Below are positions 9,119-16,612 of a stretch of 64,000 nt of DNA, one piece after another. The DNA lies in the NCBI GenBank assembly GCA_025355745.1, contig JANXZA010000177.1:1-64000 (forward strand), given 5' to 3'. The notes beneath the pieces were generated by a model. It was not told the DNA's origin. It did no database searches and worked only from the letters and a program-made list of their open reading frames with translations. The stretch's first letter is position 1. Each line of letters begins with the position of its first letter. The position numbers were made by a program, and so were the translations under genes. The DNA is from Rhizobacter sp. (lineage in GTDB: Bacteria > Pseudomonadota > Gammaproteobacteria > Burkholderiales > Burkholderiaceae_C).

Positions 9119-10466
9119 GGTCGGTTCTCACTTCTGCATTCTTGTATTCGAGGTCGTCGAGGTACTCTGCGTACTGCAACTGGGTCTCGCCACTTGCGTA
9201 GATGCGAGCGACCCACTGAAGGTATCTCTCGGTTGTCGCCATATCGATGTGGCCGAGTTGAGGCTTGATCACTTGCTGAATGTCGCTCAGCGCGTTCGAC
9301 GTGATCCAGTCAATGGGAAGCTTGTCGACCTTTGCTGCGATGAGGTCGGCTCTCTTTTTCGACAAGGTCAGCAAGGTCTTGCAAGCCCAGTAGTGGCGAC
9401 CAGCATGGGGCGACCACCCGTCAAAGGGCAGGTTGCCAACACCGGTCCAGGCTTCGTAGAGCGTCTTGGCGGTAATGCGCTCGCCGGTGGACTCAGAGAT
9501 GAAAAGGTGGGGTGACGGCTTCGCGGCGCGCGCACGTTGTTCGGCTTTGGTTGGGGCTGCCTTGGCCCACTTCGCGCGCGCCGCGAAACGAGGACCGCGC
9601 CGGTACTCGTGCACCCGGTTCGCGAGTTCGAGTGGCATCCAGATGATCCGGGCGGGGCCGATCTTGTCGCCATGGTCTTCGCCGAAGTCTTGCCCCTTTG
9701 TTCCGAACTTGATCGTGGCCTCGACTTGCTCACCGATGACGTGCCAGTCTTCGATGCGCTCGGGGAGCGTATCTAACCGCCACGCGGCTGCTTCTTCTCT
9801 GCGAACGGCGGTCTTGATGATCAACTCGACCATCAAGGCCTTCGTGGCGCCCCTCTTTATCAGCACAGCCTGAAGCCACTTCTTCGTCTCGACATCAGTT
9901 GGGAGTCGCAAGGTCTTGGGGTCCAGGCGAACCTTCCCTACGCGACTCTCGACCTGTTGGCCTCGATGCCCGTGGCTGTCGGTGGCGCTTCTGACCTGGA
10001 CATAGTGAGTCGTCGTCGGCACCATGAACTCCTCGCGGATGCCCCGGAGCGCCGCCCAGGATAGGAAGTTGCAGGCTTCTTGCACGCGAGCATTGATCGT
10101 CGAAGGCGCCAACCCCTTGCCTTTGGTCGACCAACTCCCTTGGCTCATTTCTTTCTGATAGCCACCCAGCAGGTGCTGCGCGTAGTTGGCGTTCTTCCAG
10201 TCGACGCCGCGTAGTTCAGCCCACTCCAGGAAGTTCGACAGCGACTCGGCATAGGCCTGAAGGCTCAGCTTCGTCGGCATCCTGTTCGCGCCCCGTTTGC
10301 CCTTTGCCGTTGGCGTCCAGTCCAGCAACGCTCGCTCGATCACGTAGGTCGATGGGTCGCGCAGGTACTGCCACTCCCCGTCGAAGAAACACGGGACATG
10401 AGCGACCCTGTCGAAGCCCCGCTGACGGAGGTCCTGCTCATCAGGCCAGAAGATGTGAATTGACAT
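9111..10466 (-). CDS. Tyrosine recombinase/integrase, first gene of the trio operon
   Basis: This 451-aa protein carries the full catalytic set of tyrosine recombinases: Arg I in TAVRREEAAAW (about 220), the HxxR box in SPHAGRHYW (about 352), then QLGHIDM (about 405) and the Tyr in TTERYLQWV (about 413). An N-terminal SAM-like core-binding region precedes the catalytic domain. It is the first gene after the element boundary and opens an operon of six genes that overlap or nearly touch, the usual place of an integrase beside its attachment site. The ATG lies inside one arm of an inverted repeat (10463-10478), so the recombinase could repress its own expression by binding there. No clear Shine-Dalgarno precedes it. 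Confidence 0.87.
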   Translation of the reverse strand: MSIHIFWPDEQDLRQRGFDRVAHVPCFFDGEWQYLRDPSTYVIERALLDWTPTAKGKRGANRMPTKLSLQAYAESLSNFLEWAELRGVDWKNANYAQHLLGGYQKEMSQGSWSTKGKGLAPSTINARVQEACNFLSWAALRGIREEFMVPTTTHYVQVRSATDSHGHRGQQVESRVGKVRLDPKTLRLPTDVETKKWLQAVLIKRGATKALMVELIIKTAVRREEAAAWRLDTLPERIEDWHVIGEQVEATIKFGTKGQDFGEDHGDKIGPARIIWMPLELANRVHEYRRGPRFAARAKWAKAAPTKAEQRARAAKPSPHLFISESTGERITAKTLYEAWTGVGNLPFDGWSPHAGRHYWACKTLLTLSKKRADLIAAKVDKLPIDWITSNALSDIQQVIKPQLGHIDMATTERYLQWVARIYASGETQLQYAEYLDDLEYKNAEVRTDHG

Positions 10467-10541
10467 TTAATGAAAGCTGGTGGCTATCAGATTGGATAAT
10501 GTAACCCAAGAAAAAAGCTCTTGTAAGCTTCATTTAATGTT
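10463..10541. promoter_or_regulatory. Promoter and end region of the recombinase operon with inverted repeat
   Basis: This AT-rich stretch differs from its GC-rich surroundings. ACATTTAATGAAAGCT at 10463-10478 and the reverse complement of 10526-10540 (ACATTAAATGAAGCT) form an imperfect inverted repeat separated by about 47 bases. CATTTAATG also occurs as a direct copy at each side. It lies between the element end and the integrase start, so it may hold recombinase binding sites, an operator, or both. No convincing -35/-10 pair was fixed by eye. Confidence 0.5.
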
Positions 10542-10647
10542 TTCGTGGGGGCTTCCCTAAGGCATAGAACACGATGCCGCCGGCGTCGGTGTCTTCCCAA
10601 TACACGCGCAGCGTGAAGCGGTAGGCGAGGTCGTCGGGCAATTGCAC
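10534..10647 (-). pseudogene. ybgC: ybgC acyl-CoA thioesterase, 5' fragment disrupted by element insertion
   Basis: From GTG at 10647 the frame reads 29 codons ending in YWEDTDAGGIVFYA, the conserved start of the YbgC hotdog-fold thioesterase. The catalytic-site Asp of the DTDAGG motif is included. After position 10561 the frame runs eight unrelated codons into a TAA. A normal YbgC has about 135 residues, so about 105 are missing here. YbgC is normally the first gene of the tol-pal cluster, so insertion may also separate tolQRAB from its promoter. If a core duplication restores the 3' end at the far junction the gene might still be rebuilt on excision. Confidence 0.78.
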
Positions 10648-10657
10648 CTGGATTGAC

Positions 10658-11848
10658 CTACAAAGCACGGGCGAGCCGCTCGACCGCTTCTTCCAGATGC
10701 GCCATCGAACTCGCGTATGACAGGCGCACGAAGTGCTCGCTGGCGTGGCGGCCGAAGTCGCGCCCGGGGGTGATCGCGACGTGCGCGCGGCGCATCATGT
10801 CGAAGCTGAAATCCCAGCTGCTGGGGCTGTGCGCCGAGCAGTCGGCCCAGGCATAGAACGCGCCGTCAGGCATCACCGGCACCGTGAGGCCGAGCCGGTT
10901 CAGAGCCGGCACGATGAAGTCGCGCCGGCGTTGAAATTCGGCGCGGCGGCGTTCGTATTCGGCGATCGATTCGGGCTCGAAGCAGGCCAGCGCGGCATGC
11001 TGCGCCACCGTGGACGGGCAGATGTAAAGGTTCTGCGCCAGCTTTTCGATCGGCGCGACAAGCGCGTCCGGCACCACCATCCAGCCCAGCCGCCAGCCGG
11101 TCATGCAGAAGTACTTCGAGAAGCTGTTGATCGAGATCACGTCGCTGCCCGGCGCCGCGCCGTCCCCGCCTGAATTCACCAGCGCGCTGTGGCCGAAGCG
11201 GGCCTCGAAGCTCAGCGCCAGGTAGATTTCGTCGACGATGGTGAAGCCGCCGCGCTCCCGCACGGCGCTGACGATGCACGCCATCTCGGCCGGCTCGATC
11301 GAGGTGCCGGTCGGGTTCGACGGCGACGCCAGCAGCACGCCGCGCGTGCGCCCGGTCCAGGCCGCACACACGCCGTCGGCCGTGAGCTGAAAGCGCTCCG
11401 AGGCGCCGGCCGGCAGCAGCACCGGCCGGCCTTCGGCGGCGGCCACGAAGTGGCGGTTGCAGGGGTAGCTCGGGTCGGGCAGCAGCACCTCGTCGTCGCG
11501 GTCGACCAGTGCCAGGCAGGCGAGCTGCAGCGCCGCCGAAGCACCGGCCGTGACGATGATGCGGCGCGGCGCAATCGCCAGGCCGAAGCGGCTCGCGTAC
11601 CACGCGCTGATGCGTTCACGCAGGTCCGGCAGGCCGGTCGCGTCGGTGTACTGGGTGCGGCCATCGCGCAGGGCGCGCGCGGCCGCTTCTTGCACCTGCG
11701 GCGGTGCCGTGAAGTCGGGCTCGCCGATGTTCAGGAAGAGCATCGGCGAGGCCGCGCAAGCGGGGCTGCGCGCCAGTTCGGCGGCGGCCTTGGCGCACTC
11801 CATCACATAGAACGGATCGATGTGGGCCAGGCGCTGGGCGAGCTTCAT
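10658..11848 (-). CDS. Pyridoxal-phosphate aminotransferase, class I/II (aspartate aminotransferase fold)
   Basis: The preferred start is MKLAQRLAHI at 11848, giving 396 aa; the ORF track start adds 23 residues of no family character. Fold type I features are clear: an N-terminal FLNIGEPDFTAPP, VTAGASAALQLA for phosphate binding, ASPSNPTGT with the conserved Asn near the middle, and SINSFSKYFCMTGWRLGW, in which the Lys forms the Schiff base with PLP and the Arg binds phosphate. Substrate preference cannot be read out. The gene sits between nusB and ybgC, its stop only eleven bases from the ybgC start, which suggests they once shared a transcript. Confidence 0.88.
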   Translation of the reverse strand: MKLAQRLAHIDPFYVMECAKAAAELARSPACAASPMLFLNIGEPDFTAPPQVQEAAARALRDGRTQYTDATGLPDLRERISAWYASRFGLAIAPRRIIVTAGASAALQLACLALVDRDDEVLLPDPSYPCNRHFVAAAEGRPVLLPAGASERFQLTADGVCAAWTGRTRGVLLASPSNPTGTSIEPAEMACIVSAVRERGGFTIVDEIYLALSFEARFGHSALVNSGGDGAAPGSDVISINSFSKYFCMTGWRLGWMVVPDALVAPIEKLAQNLYICPSTVAQHAALACFEPESIAEYERRRAEFQRRRDFIVPALNRLGLTVPVMPDGAFYAWADCSAHSPSSWDFSFDMMRRAHVAITPGRDFGRHASEHFVRLSYASSMAHLEEAVERLARAL

Positions 11849-11902
11849 GCGGCGGGTGGCGGTGCGGCGCTCGAGGACGCGATTCCGAGGCCTGGTCGTA
11901 CG

Positions 11903-12025
11903 AGCCAACTCACGCACCGCGGAGGCGCAGAGAGCGCAGAGGAAGCGCAGAGGAAGACAGAGGAAATCATTGGATTTCTCTGCGCAACTCTGCGTTCTCT
12001 GCGCCTCTGCGGTGGTGAGTTGGCT
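11903..12025. repeat. Dispersed palindromic repeat, copy A
   Basis: Left arm AGCCAACTCACGCACCGCGGAGGCGCAGAG and right arm CTCTGCGCCTCTGCGGTGGTGAGTTGGCT are near reverse complements flanking an internal run of GCGCAGAGGAAG-type units. It fills the gap between the aminotransferase and nusB, which otherwise holds no gene. Related copies occur inside ccoI, between soxC and soxD, and in shortened form elsewhere in this window. Confidence 0.85.
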
Positions 12026-12061
12026 TGCATTGCAGCCAGCACCCGACGCCAGTTCATGCCC

Positions 12062-12589
12062 TCAACCCCGCCTGGCCCGCATTGCCTCGACTTCGACCTT
12101 GCGCAAGTCGGCCGCCGCCTTGTCGAGCACGCCGTTCACGTACTTGTGGCCGTCGGTGCCGCCGAAGCTCTTGGCGAGTTCGACGGCTTCGTTGATGGCC
12201 ACCTTGTACGGAATGTCGGTGCAGTGCGTCAGCTCGTAGACGCCGATCATCAGCACGCTGTGCTCGACCGGCGACAGCAGCGTCGTCTTGCGGTCGACGT
12301 GTCGGGCCAGGACTTCATCGATGGCTGCGGCTTCGCGGATGCAGCCGTGCAGCAGGGCCTCGAAGTGGGCCGCATCGCACTTGTCGAAGTCGGTCTGCTC
12401 ACCCACATGCGCGGCCACCAGCTCGGCCGAGGCGCCCGACACCAGCCACTCGTAGATGCCCTGCATCGCGATCTCGCGCGAGCGGCGCCGGGCCGACTTC
12501 GGCGCGGCGCGTTTCTTGGGCGCACGGGGGGTTGCTTTGGGTGGGTTCGCGGCTGCGTCGGTGGCTTCAGCCGGGGTCGGTTCAGTCAC
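12062..12589 (-). CDS. nusB: Transcription antitermination factor NusB
   Basis: This 175-aa protein belongs to the NusB family, which binds boxA RNA together with ribosomal protein S10 and supports antitermination in rRNA operons. Family hallmarks are [17 protein letters not shown] at the start of the helical domain, [17 protein letters not shown] in the middle and [33 protein letters not shown] near the end. The N-terminal 35 residues are a Pro, Ala and Lys rich extension beyond the usual 140-residue core, common in Burkholderiales. It overlaps ribH by ATGA, so it is made with the riboflavin operon, a common betaproteobacterial and gammaproteobacterial arrangement. Confidence 0.95.
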   Translation of the reverse strand: MTEPTPAEATDAAANPPKATPRAPKKRAAPKSARRRSREIAMQGIYEWLVSGASAELVAAHVGEQTDFDKCDAAHFEALLHGCIREAAAIDEVLARHVDRKTTLLSPVEHSVLMIGVYELTHCTDIPYKVAINEAVELAKSFGGTDGHKYVNGVLDKAAADLRKVEVEAMRARRG

Positions 12590-13068
12590 GACATGTCTTC
12601 CATCAGGTTCGCCATCTCGACCGCCACGCGGGCCGCGTCGCGGCCTTTCTCATCGGCGCGGGCCCAGGCCTGCGCTTCGGTCTCAACGGTCAGGATCGCG
12701 TTGGCGATGGGGATCTCGTGGTCCATCGAAACCCGGCTCACGCCGGCGCCGCTTTCGTTGGCGACGAGTTCGAAGTGATAGGTCTCGCCGCGCACGATGC
12801 AGCCGAGTGCGATCAGCGCATCGAAGTCGTCGGTTTCCGCCAGCGCGAACAGTGCCAGCGGAATCTCCAGCGCGCCCGGCACCGTGACATGGCGGATGTT
12901 TTCTGCCGTCACGCCGAGCGCGCCGAGTTCGCTGCGGCAGGCGCTTGCCAGTGCGTCGGTCAGCGCCGCGTTGAAACGCGCCTGCACGATGCCGATGCGC
13001 AGGTTGCGGCCATCGAGCCGAGCTTGCGCGCCGGCGCTGACGGTGGAGTTCTTGTCAGCGTGCTGCAT
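12586..13068 (-). CDS. ribH: 6,7-dimethyl-8-ribityllumazine synthase
   Basis: RibH condenses 5-amino-6-ribitylaminouracil with 3,4-dihydroxy-2-butanone 4-phosphate to give the lumazine precursor of riboflavin. The start chosen is [10 protein letters not shown] at 13068 (160 aa), because the longer ORF adds residues that read through ribBA. Diagnostic segments are [30 protein letters not shown] and [20 protein letters not shown], the last containing the catalytic-site His region. The start lies fourteen bases inside the ribBA stop region and the stop overlaps nusB, so the operon is translated in a tight series. Confidence 0.95.
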   Translation of the reverse strand: MQHADKNSTVSAGAQARLDGRNLRIGIVQARFNAALTDALASACRSELGALGVTAENIRHVTVPGALEIPLALFALAETDDFDALIALGCIVRGETYHFELVANESGAGVSRVSMDHEIPIANAILTVETEAQAWARADEKGRDAARVAVEMANLMEDMS

Positions 13069-14224
13069 GGGCCGCCTGCGGTGAGCTGGCGTCAGCGTGG
13101 GCACCTGTGTGGGCTTCTATGTGGGCTTCGGCATGGGCGGCCACGAAGCCGGTGACTTCGAGGCCGTAGCCGGCCATGCTGGGCATGCGGCGCGGGCTGC
13201 CGAGCAGCTTCATCTTTGTGATGCCAAGCTCGCGCAGGATCTGCGCGCCGATGCCGTAGGTGCGCAAGTCGATCTGGCTGCTGCGCGCCGGCGCGGCCTG
13301 CGGGCAGGCGAGCACGCGCGGCAGCAGGGCGGCCACGGCCTCGCCGCAATTCAGCAGCACCGCCGCGCCGCGTTCGCTGGCCCGCAACGCGGCGAGTGCG
13401 CGCGGCAAGGGCCATGAATGTTCACTCGCGCCGACCTCCAGCACGTCCATCACCGACAGCGGCTCGTGGACGCGCACCAGCACTTCTTCGGCGGCGGTCC
13501 AGCTGCCGTGCGTGAGGGCCAGGTGCAGGCCGCCGCTGCGGTCGCGAAAGGCGCTGCAATCGAACTCGCCTTGCGCCGTCATCAAGCGGCGCTGGCCGGC
13601 GCGTTCGATCAGTGTTTCGTTGCGGCTGCGGTACTCGATCAGGTCGGCGATGGCGCCGATCTTCAGGCCATGTTCGCGGGCGAACACCATCAGGTCAGGC
13701 AGGCGGGCCATCGTGCCGTCGTCCTTCATCACTTCGCAGATCACGGCAGCGGGCGAAAGGCCCGCCATACCGGCCAGATCGCAGCCGGCTTCGGTGTGCC
13801 CGGCGCGCATCAGCACGCCGCCTTCCTGGGCCCGCAGCGGGAAGATGTGGCCGGGTTGAACCAGGTCGCTGGCCTTGGCGTCGCGCGCGACGGCGGCTTG
13901 CACGGTGCGCGCCCGGTCAGCGGCGGAGATGCCGGTGTCGACGCCGCTGGCGGCTTCGATCGAGACCGTGAACGCGGTGCCGTGGCGGGTGCCGTTGCGC
14001 GCCGTCATCGATTGCAGTTGCAGCCGGTCGCAGCGCTCGGGCGTGAGCGTCAGGCAGATCAGGCCGCGGCCGAAGCGCGCCATGAAGTTGATCGCCTCGG
14101 GCGTGACATGGTCGGCGGCGATCACCAGGTCGCCTTCGTTCTCGCGATCTTCCTCATCGACGAGGATGATCATGCGGCCGGCGGCCAGGTCGGCCACCAG
14201 TTCGGGTATCGGGGAAATCACCAT
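13055..14224 (-). CDS. ribBA: 3,4-dihydroxy-2-butanone-4-phosphate synthase with degenerate GTP cyclohydrolase II domain
   Basis: A 389-aa two-domain protein. Residues 1 to about 200 form an intact DHBP synthase, seen in [20 protein letters not shown] (acidic loop for Mg and ribulose 5-phosphate) and [15 protein letters not shown]. The C-terminal half has the GTP cyclohydrolase II outline, but the zinc-binding Cys motif of active enzymes (Cys, then GDxxGSLxCDCG) is absent; the equivalent region reads [24 protein letters not shown]. Such RibBX-type proteins are known in many proteobacteria and then need a separate RibA for the GTP step. None is in this window. It lies between ribE and ribH in the operon. 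Confidence 0.9.
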   Translation of the reverse strand: MVISPIPELVADLAAGRMIILVDEEDRENEGDLVIAADHVTPEAINFMARFGRGLICLTLTPERCDRLQLQSMTARNGTRHGTAFTVSIEAASGVDTGISAADRARTVQAAVARDAKASDLVQPGHIFPLRAQEGGVLMRAGHTEAGCDLAGMAGLSPAAVICEVMKDDGTMARLPDLMVFAREHGLKIGAIADLIEYRSRNETLIERAGQRRLMTAQGEFDCSAFRDRSGGLHLALTHGSWTAAEEVLVRVHEPLSVMDVLEVGASEHSWPLPRALAALRASERGAAVLLNCGEAVAALLPRVLACPQAAPARSSQIDLRTYGIGAQILRELGITKMKLLGSPRRMPSMAGYGLEVTGFVAAHAEAHIEAHTGAHADASSPQAAHAAR

Positions 14225-14289
14225 CGCGGGATTGTAGGTGGCGGGTGTGCGGCCCCTGCGCGATGACCGTGAGCGCCGAACTGCTCGGG

Positions 14290-14958
14290 TCAGCGAGGCG
14301 CGGGCAACTCCAGCATGCGCGCCACGTAGCGCGCGATCATGTCGATCTCGAGGTTCACGCGCTGGCCGACCTGCAGGCCGCCGAGGGTGGTGTTGGCCAG
14401 CGTGTGCGGGATCAAGTTGATGCTCAACTCGCAGCCGCGGGCCGCCGTGACAGCCGCTGAACCAGCGGCCGCTCCATCAGCCGGGCCGTCGACCACGCGG
14501 TTCACCGTCAGGCTCACGCCATTCACGGTGATCGAGCCTTTGTAGGCAATGAAGCGCGCCAGTTCAGCAGGCGTTGCGATGCGCAGTTCCCACGACTCGC
14601 CGACCGCTGCGAAGTGCCTGACCGTGCCGATGCCGTCGACGTGGCCGCTGACGATGTGGCCGCCGAGCCGGTCGTGCGCACGCAGGGCCTTTTCGAGGTT
14701 GACCGGGCCGGCCCGGTCCAGGCCGGCGGTCTTGTCCAGGCTCTCGGCCGAGATGTCGAACTCGAAGCGCGAGGTGGCCGCGTCAAAGGCTGCGACCGTC
14801 ATGCACGCGCCGTTCAGCGCGATGCTGTCGCCCGGCTGCACGTCGTCGAGATAGCCGCGCGGCGCCTGCAATGCGATGCGTTTGCCATGGGCTGCATCCG
14901 CGCCGATCGGTCGCGCGTCGAGGATCTGGCCGATGCCGCTGATGATGCCGGTGAACAT
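14290..14958 (-). CDS. ribE: Riboflavin synthase alpha subunit
   Basis: A 222-aa enzyme that dismutates two lumazines into riboflavin and the pyrimidine recycled by RibH. The true start is MFTGIISGIG at 14958, the near-invariant N-terminus of the family; the 415-residue ORF in the track begins in another frame. The protein is an internal duplication: GACMTVAAFD plus FEFDISAESLDKT in the first barrel, and KGSITVNGVSLTVN in the second. SGHVDGIG holds a substrate-binding His. An Ala-Gly-rich insertion (DGPADGAAAGSAAVTAARG) lies in the second half. The start overlaps the ribD stop by one base (TGATG). Confidence 0.93.
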   Translation of the reverse strand: MFTGIISGIGQILDARPIGADAAHGKRIALQAPRGYLDDVQPGDSIALNGACMTVAAFDAATSRFEFDISAESLDKTAGLDRAGPVNLEKALRAHDRLGGHIVSGHVDGIGTVRHFAAVGESWELRIATPAELARFIAYKGSITVNGVSLTVNRVVDGPADGAAAGSAAVTAARGCELSINLIPHTLANTTLGGLQVGQRVNLEIDMIARYVARMLELPAPR

Positions 14959-16094
14959 CAGCGAATTGTCGCAGGCCGGGCGATCAGGCGCAGGTCGTCG
15001 CCGATCATCAGCACGCTGACGAAGCGCAGCGCCAGGCTGTCTTGCAAGCGCTCCAGCGGGCCGAACGCGGCCAACTCGCGGCCGGCGCCGATCAAGGTCG
15101 GCGCCATGTAGATCAGAAATTCGTCGACCAGCCCGGCGCGAACGAACGAGCCGTTCAGCTTGTGGCCGGCCTCGACATGCAACTCGTTGATGCCGCGCTG
15201 CGCCAGGTCGGCCAGCATCGCTGCCAGATCGACCTTGCCGCCAGTACCGGGGCACAGCGCGATCTCGGCGCCGCGGTTGCGCAGAGCGTTTCCGCGCGCT
15301 GCATCGAGGGCGGCGGCGTAGATCAGCGCGCGGCTGGGTGCATCGAGCAGGCGCGATGCGGGCGGCGTCTCGAGCCGCGAATCGACGACCACGCGCAGCG
15401 GCTGCAACACCGTTGCGACCCACCGCACATCGAGCCTCGGGTTGTCGTCGAGCACCGTGCCCACGCCGGTCAGCACCGCGCCGGCGCGTTTGCGCCAGGC
15501 GTGGCCGTCGGCCCGCGCTGCCGGGCCGGTGATCCACTGGCTGACGCCGTTGTTCAGCGCGGTGCGGCCGTCGAGCGAGACTGCCGCCTTCAGCCGCACC
15601 CAGGGCCGCGCGCGCTGCATGCGCGAGAAGAAGCCGATGTTGAGTTCGCGTGCGGCTTCGGTCAGCAGCGCGCCATCGGCGTGGTCGGCCGCCATCGCCA
15701 CCTGGATACCGGCCGCGCGCAGCCGCGCCATGCCCTGGCCGGCGACGAGCGGGTTCGGGTCTTGCAGCGCTATGGTGACGCGGGCGACGCCGGCGGCGAT
15801 CAGCGCGTCGCAGCAGGGCGGCGTGCGGCCGTGGTGCGAACAGGGTTCGAGGGTGACGAAGACGCTGGCGCCGCGTGCGGTTTCAAAGCGCGATGCCAGG
15901 TCGCGCAGCGCCATCACCTCGGCATGCGGCCCTCCCGCTTGCCGGGTGTGGCCGCGGCCGATGATGCGGCCATCCGGCGCGGTGATGACGCAGCCGACGC
16001 GTGGGTTCGGCTCCGACAGACCGATCGCTTCGTGCGCCAGCGCCAGCGCTTCGTGCATCGGCGTCGGGTGCGGTGTCGGCTGCGCTGTCACCAC
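14958..16094 (-). CDS. ribD: Bifunctional diaminohydroxyphosphoribosylaminopyrimidine deaminase / 5-amino-6-(5-phosphoribosylamino)uracil reductase
   Basis: A 378-aa protein performing two successive steps after GTP ring opening. The N-terminal deaminase holds the zinc site GPHAEVMAL and TLEPCSHHGRTPPCCDAL, with the Glu of HAE as proton shuttle. The C-terminal reductase begins near residue 160 with PWVRLKAAVSLDGRTA and includes VLTGVGTVLDDNPRLDVR, and ends with the ELHVEAGHKLNGSFVRAGLVDEF segment for NADPH and substrate. It is the first riboflavin gene and overlaps the VOC gene stop by about seven bases. No FMN riboswitch is recognisable upstream. Confidence 0.95.
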   Translation of the reverse strand: MVTAQPTPHPTPMHEALALAHEAIGLSEPNPRVGCVITAPDGRIIGRGHTRQAGGPHAEVMALRDLASRFETARGASVFVTLEPCSHHGRTPPCCDALIAAGVARVTIALQDPNPLVAGQGMARLRAAGIQVAMAADHADGALLTEAARELNIGFFSRMQRARPWVRLKAAVSLDGRTALNNGVSQWITGPAARADGHAWRKRAGAVLTGVGTVLDDNPRLDVRWVATVLQPLRVVVDSRLETPPASRLLDAPSRALIYAAALDAARGNALRNRGAEIALCPGTGGKVDLAAMLADLAQRGINELHVEAGHKLNGSFVRAGLVDEFLIYMAPTLIGAGRELAAFGPLERLQDSLALRFVSVLMIGDDLRLIARPATIR

Positions 16095-16543
16095 GGGTCG
16101 TAGCTGCCGAAGTTCCAGAGGTGGCCTTCGGGGTCGCGGCAGCTGAAGCCGCGGCCGCCGTAGTCTTCGTCCTTGATCTCAAGCACGATCAGCGCGCCGG
16201 CGGCCTTGGCCCTGGCATATACCGCGTCGGCATCGACAACCACCAGGTAGGCGCTCTGGGTTCCTGCGCCACCGACTTCATCGGGCTGCCTGATGAGCCG
16301 GCCCCACTCAGTTTCGACGTTAGACACCGAGCCGAGCATGACCATGCCGTTGCCGAAGCTCAGTTGGGCATGCGCAATCGAGCCATCCGGGTTGGCATGC
16401 ACTGCGTGCGCTTCGAAGCCGAAAGCGCTGCACAGCCAGGTGATCGCGGCCGGCGCGTCGCGATAGCGCAGGCAGGGGATCACCGTGGCGCGGGTGGCCT
16501 TGGCCGGCGTGGCGGGAATGACGGGAGTGGCAGCAGCGTTCAT
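16088..16543 (-). CDS. VOC-family (glyoxalase/bleomycin resistance-like) protein
   Basis: The start MNAAATPVIP at 16543 gives 151 aa; the earlier ATG in the track adds twenty residues of basic noise. The fold is recognisable from TVIPCLRYRDAPAAITWLCSAFGFEA at the start and GRGFSCRDPEGHLWNFGSYDPW at the end, the pair of beta-alpha-beta-beta-beta modules of the VOC superfamily. The terminal Glu-His (PEGHLW) is typical of metal-binding members, but the reaction cannot be named. It overlaps ribD, which suggests cotranscription without implying a riboflavin function. Confidence 0.85.
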   Translation of the reverse strand: MNAAATPVIPATPAKATRATVIPCLRYRDAPAAITWLCSAFGFEAHAVHANPDGSIAHAQLSFGNGMVMLGSVSNVETEWGRLIRQPDEVGGAGTQSAYLVVVDADAVYARAKAAGALIVLEIKDEDYGGRGFSCRDPEGHLWNFGSYDPW

Positions 16544-16612
16544 GAGTGAGTCTTCTCGGCGGGGTTGCGACGCACGGTGCGGGCGCCAGTGTGCCGCACG
16601 CAACGCATTGCC

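Larger units (their letters stand above)
1..10560. mobile_element. Integrative element with recombinase trio, right end in ybgC (left end outside window)
   Basis: The boundary is read from ybgC: codons continue normally to GIVFYA, then the sequence changes at 10561/10560 into AT-rich DNA and the integrase operon. Content includes three recombinase-type genes, two small genes, a RecD2-like helicase, an orphan adenine methylase and an IS21-type end. This resembles Tn554-type, recombinase-in-trio (RIT) and gamma-mobile-trio elements in having three adjacent recombinase-related genes, but the operon also includes a helicase. The missing 3' part of ybgC should lie at the other end, left of this window. 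Confidence 0.7.

Noticed and set aside
11189-12778. A 529-aa plus-strand ORF across the aminotransferase and nusB
   Set aside because: It covers two well-supported genes on the other strand and has low-complexity composition.
16544-16612. Possible FMN riboswitch ahead of the riboflavin genes
   Set aside because: No conserved RFN blocks can be read here or directly upstream of ribD.
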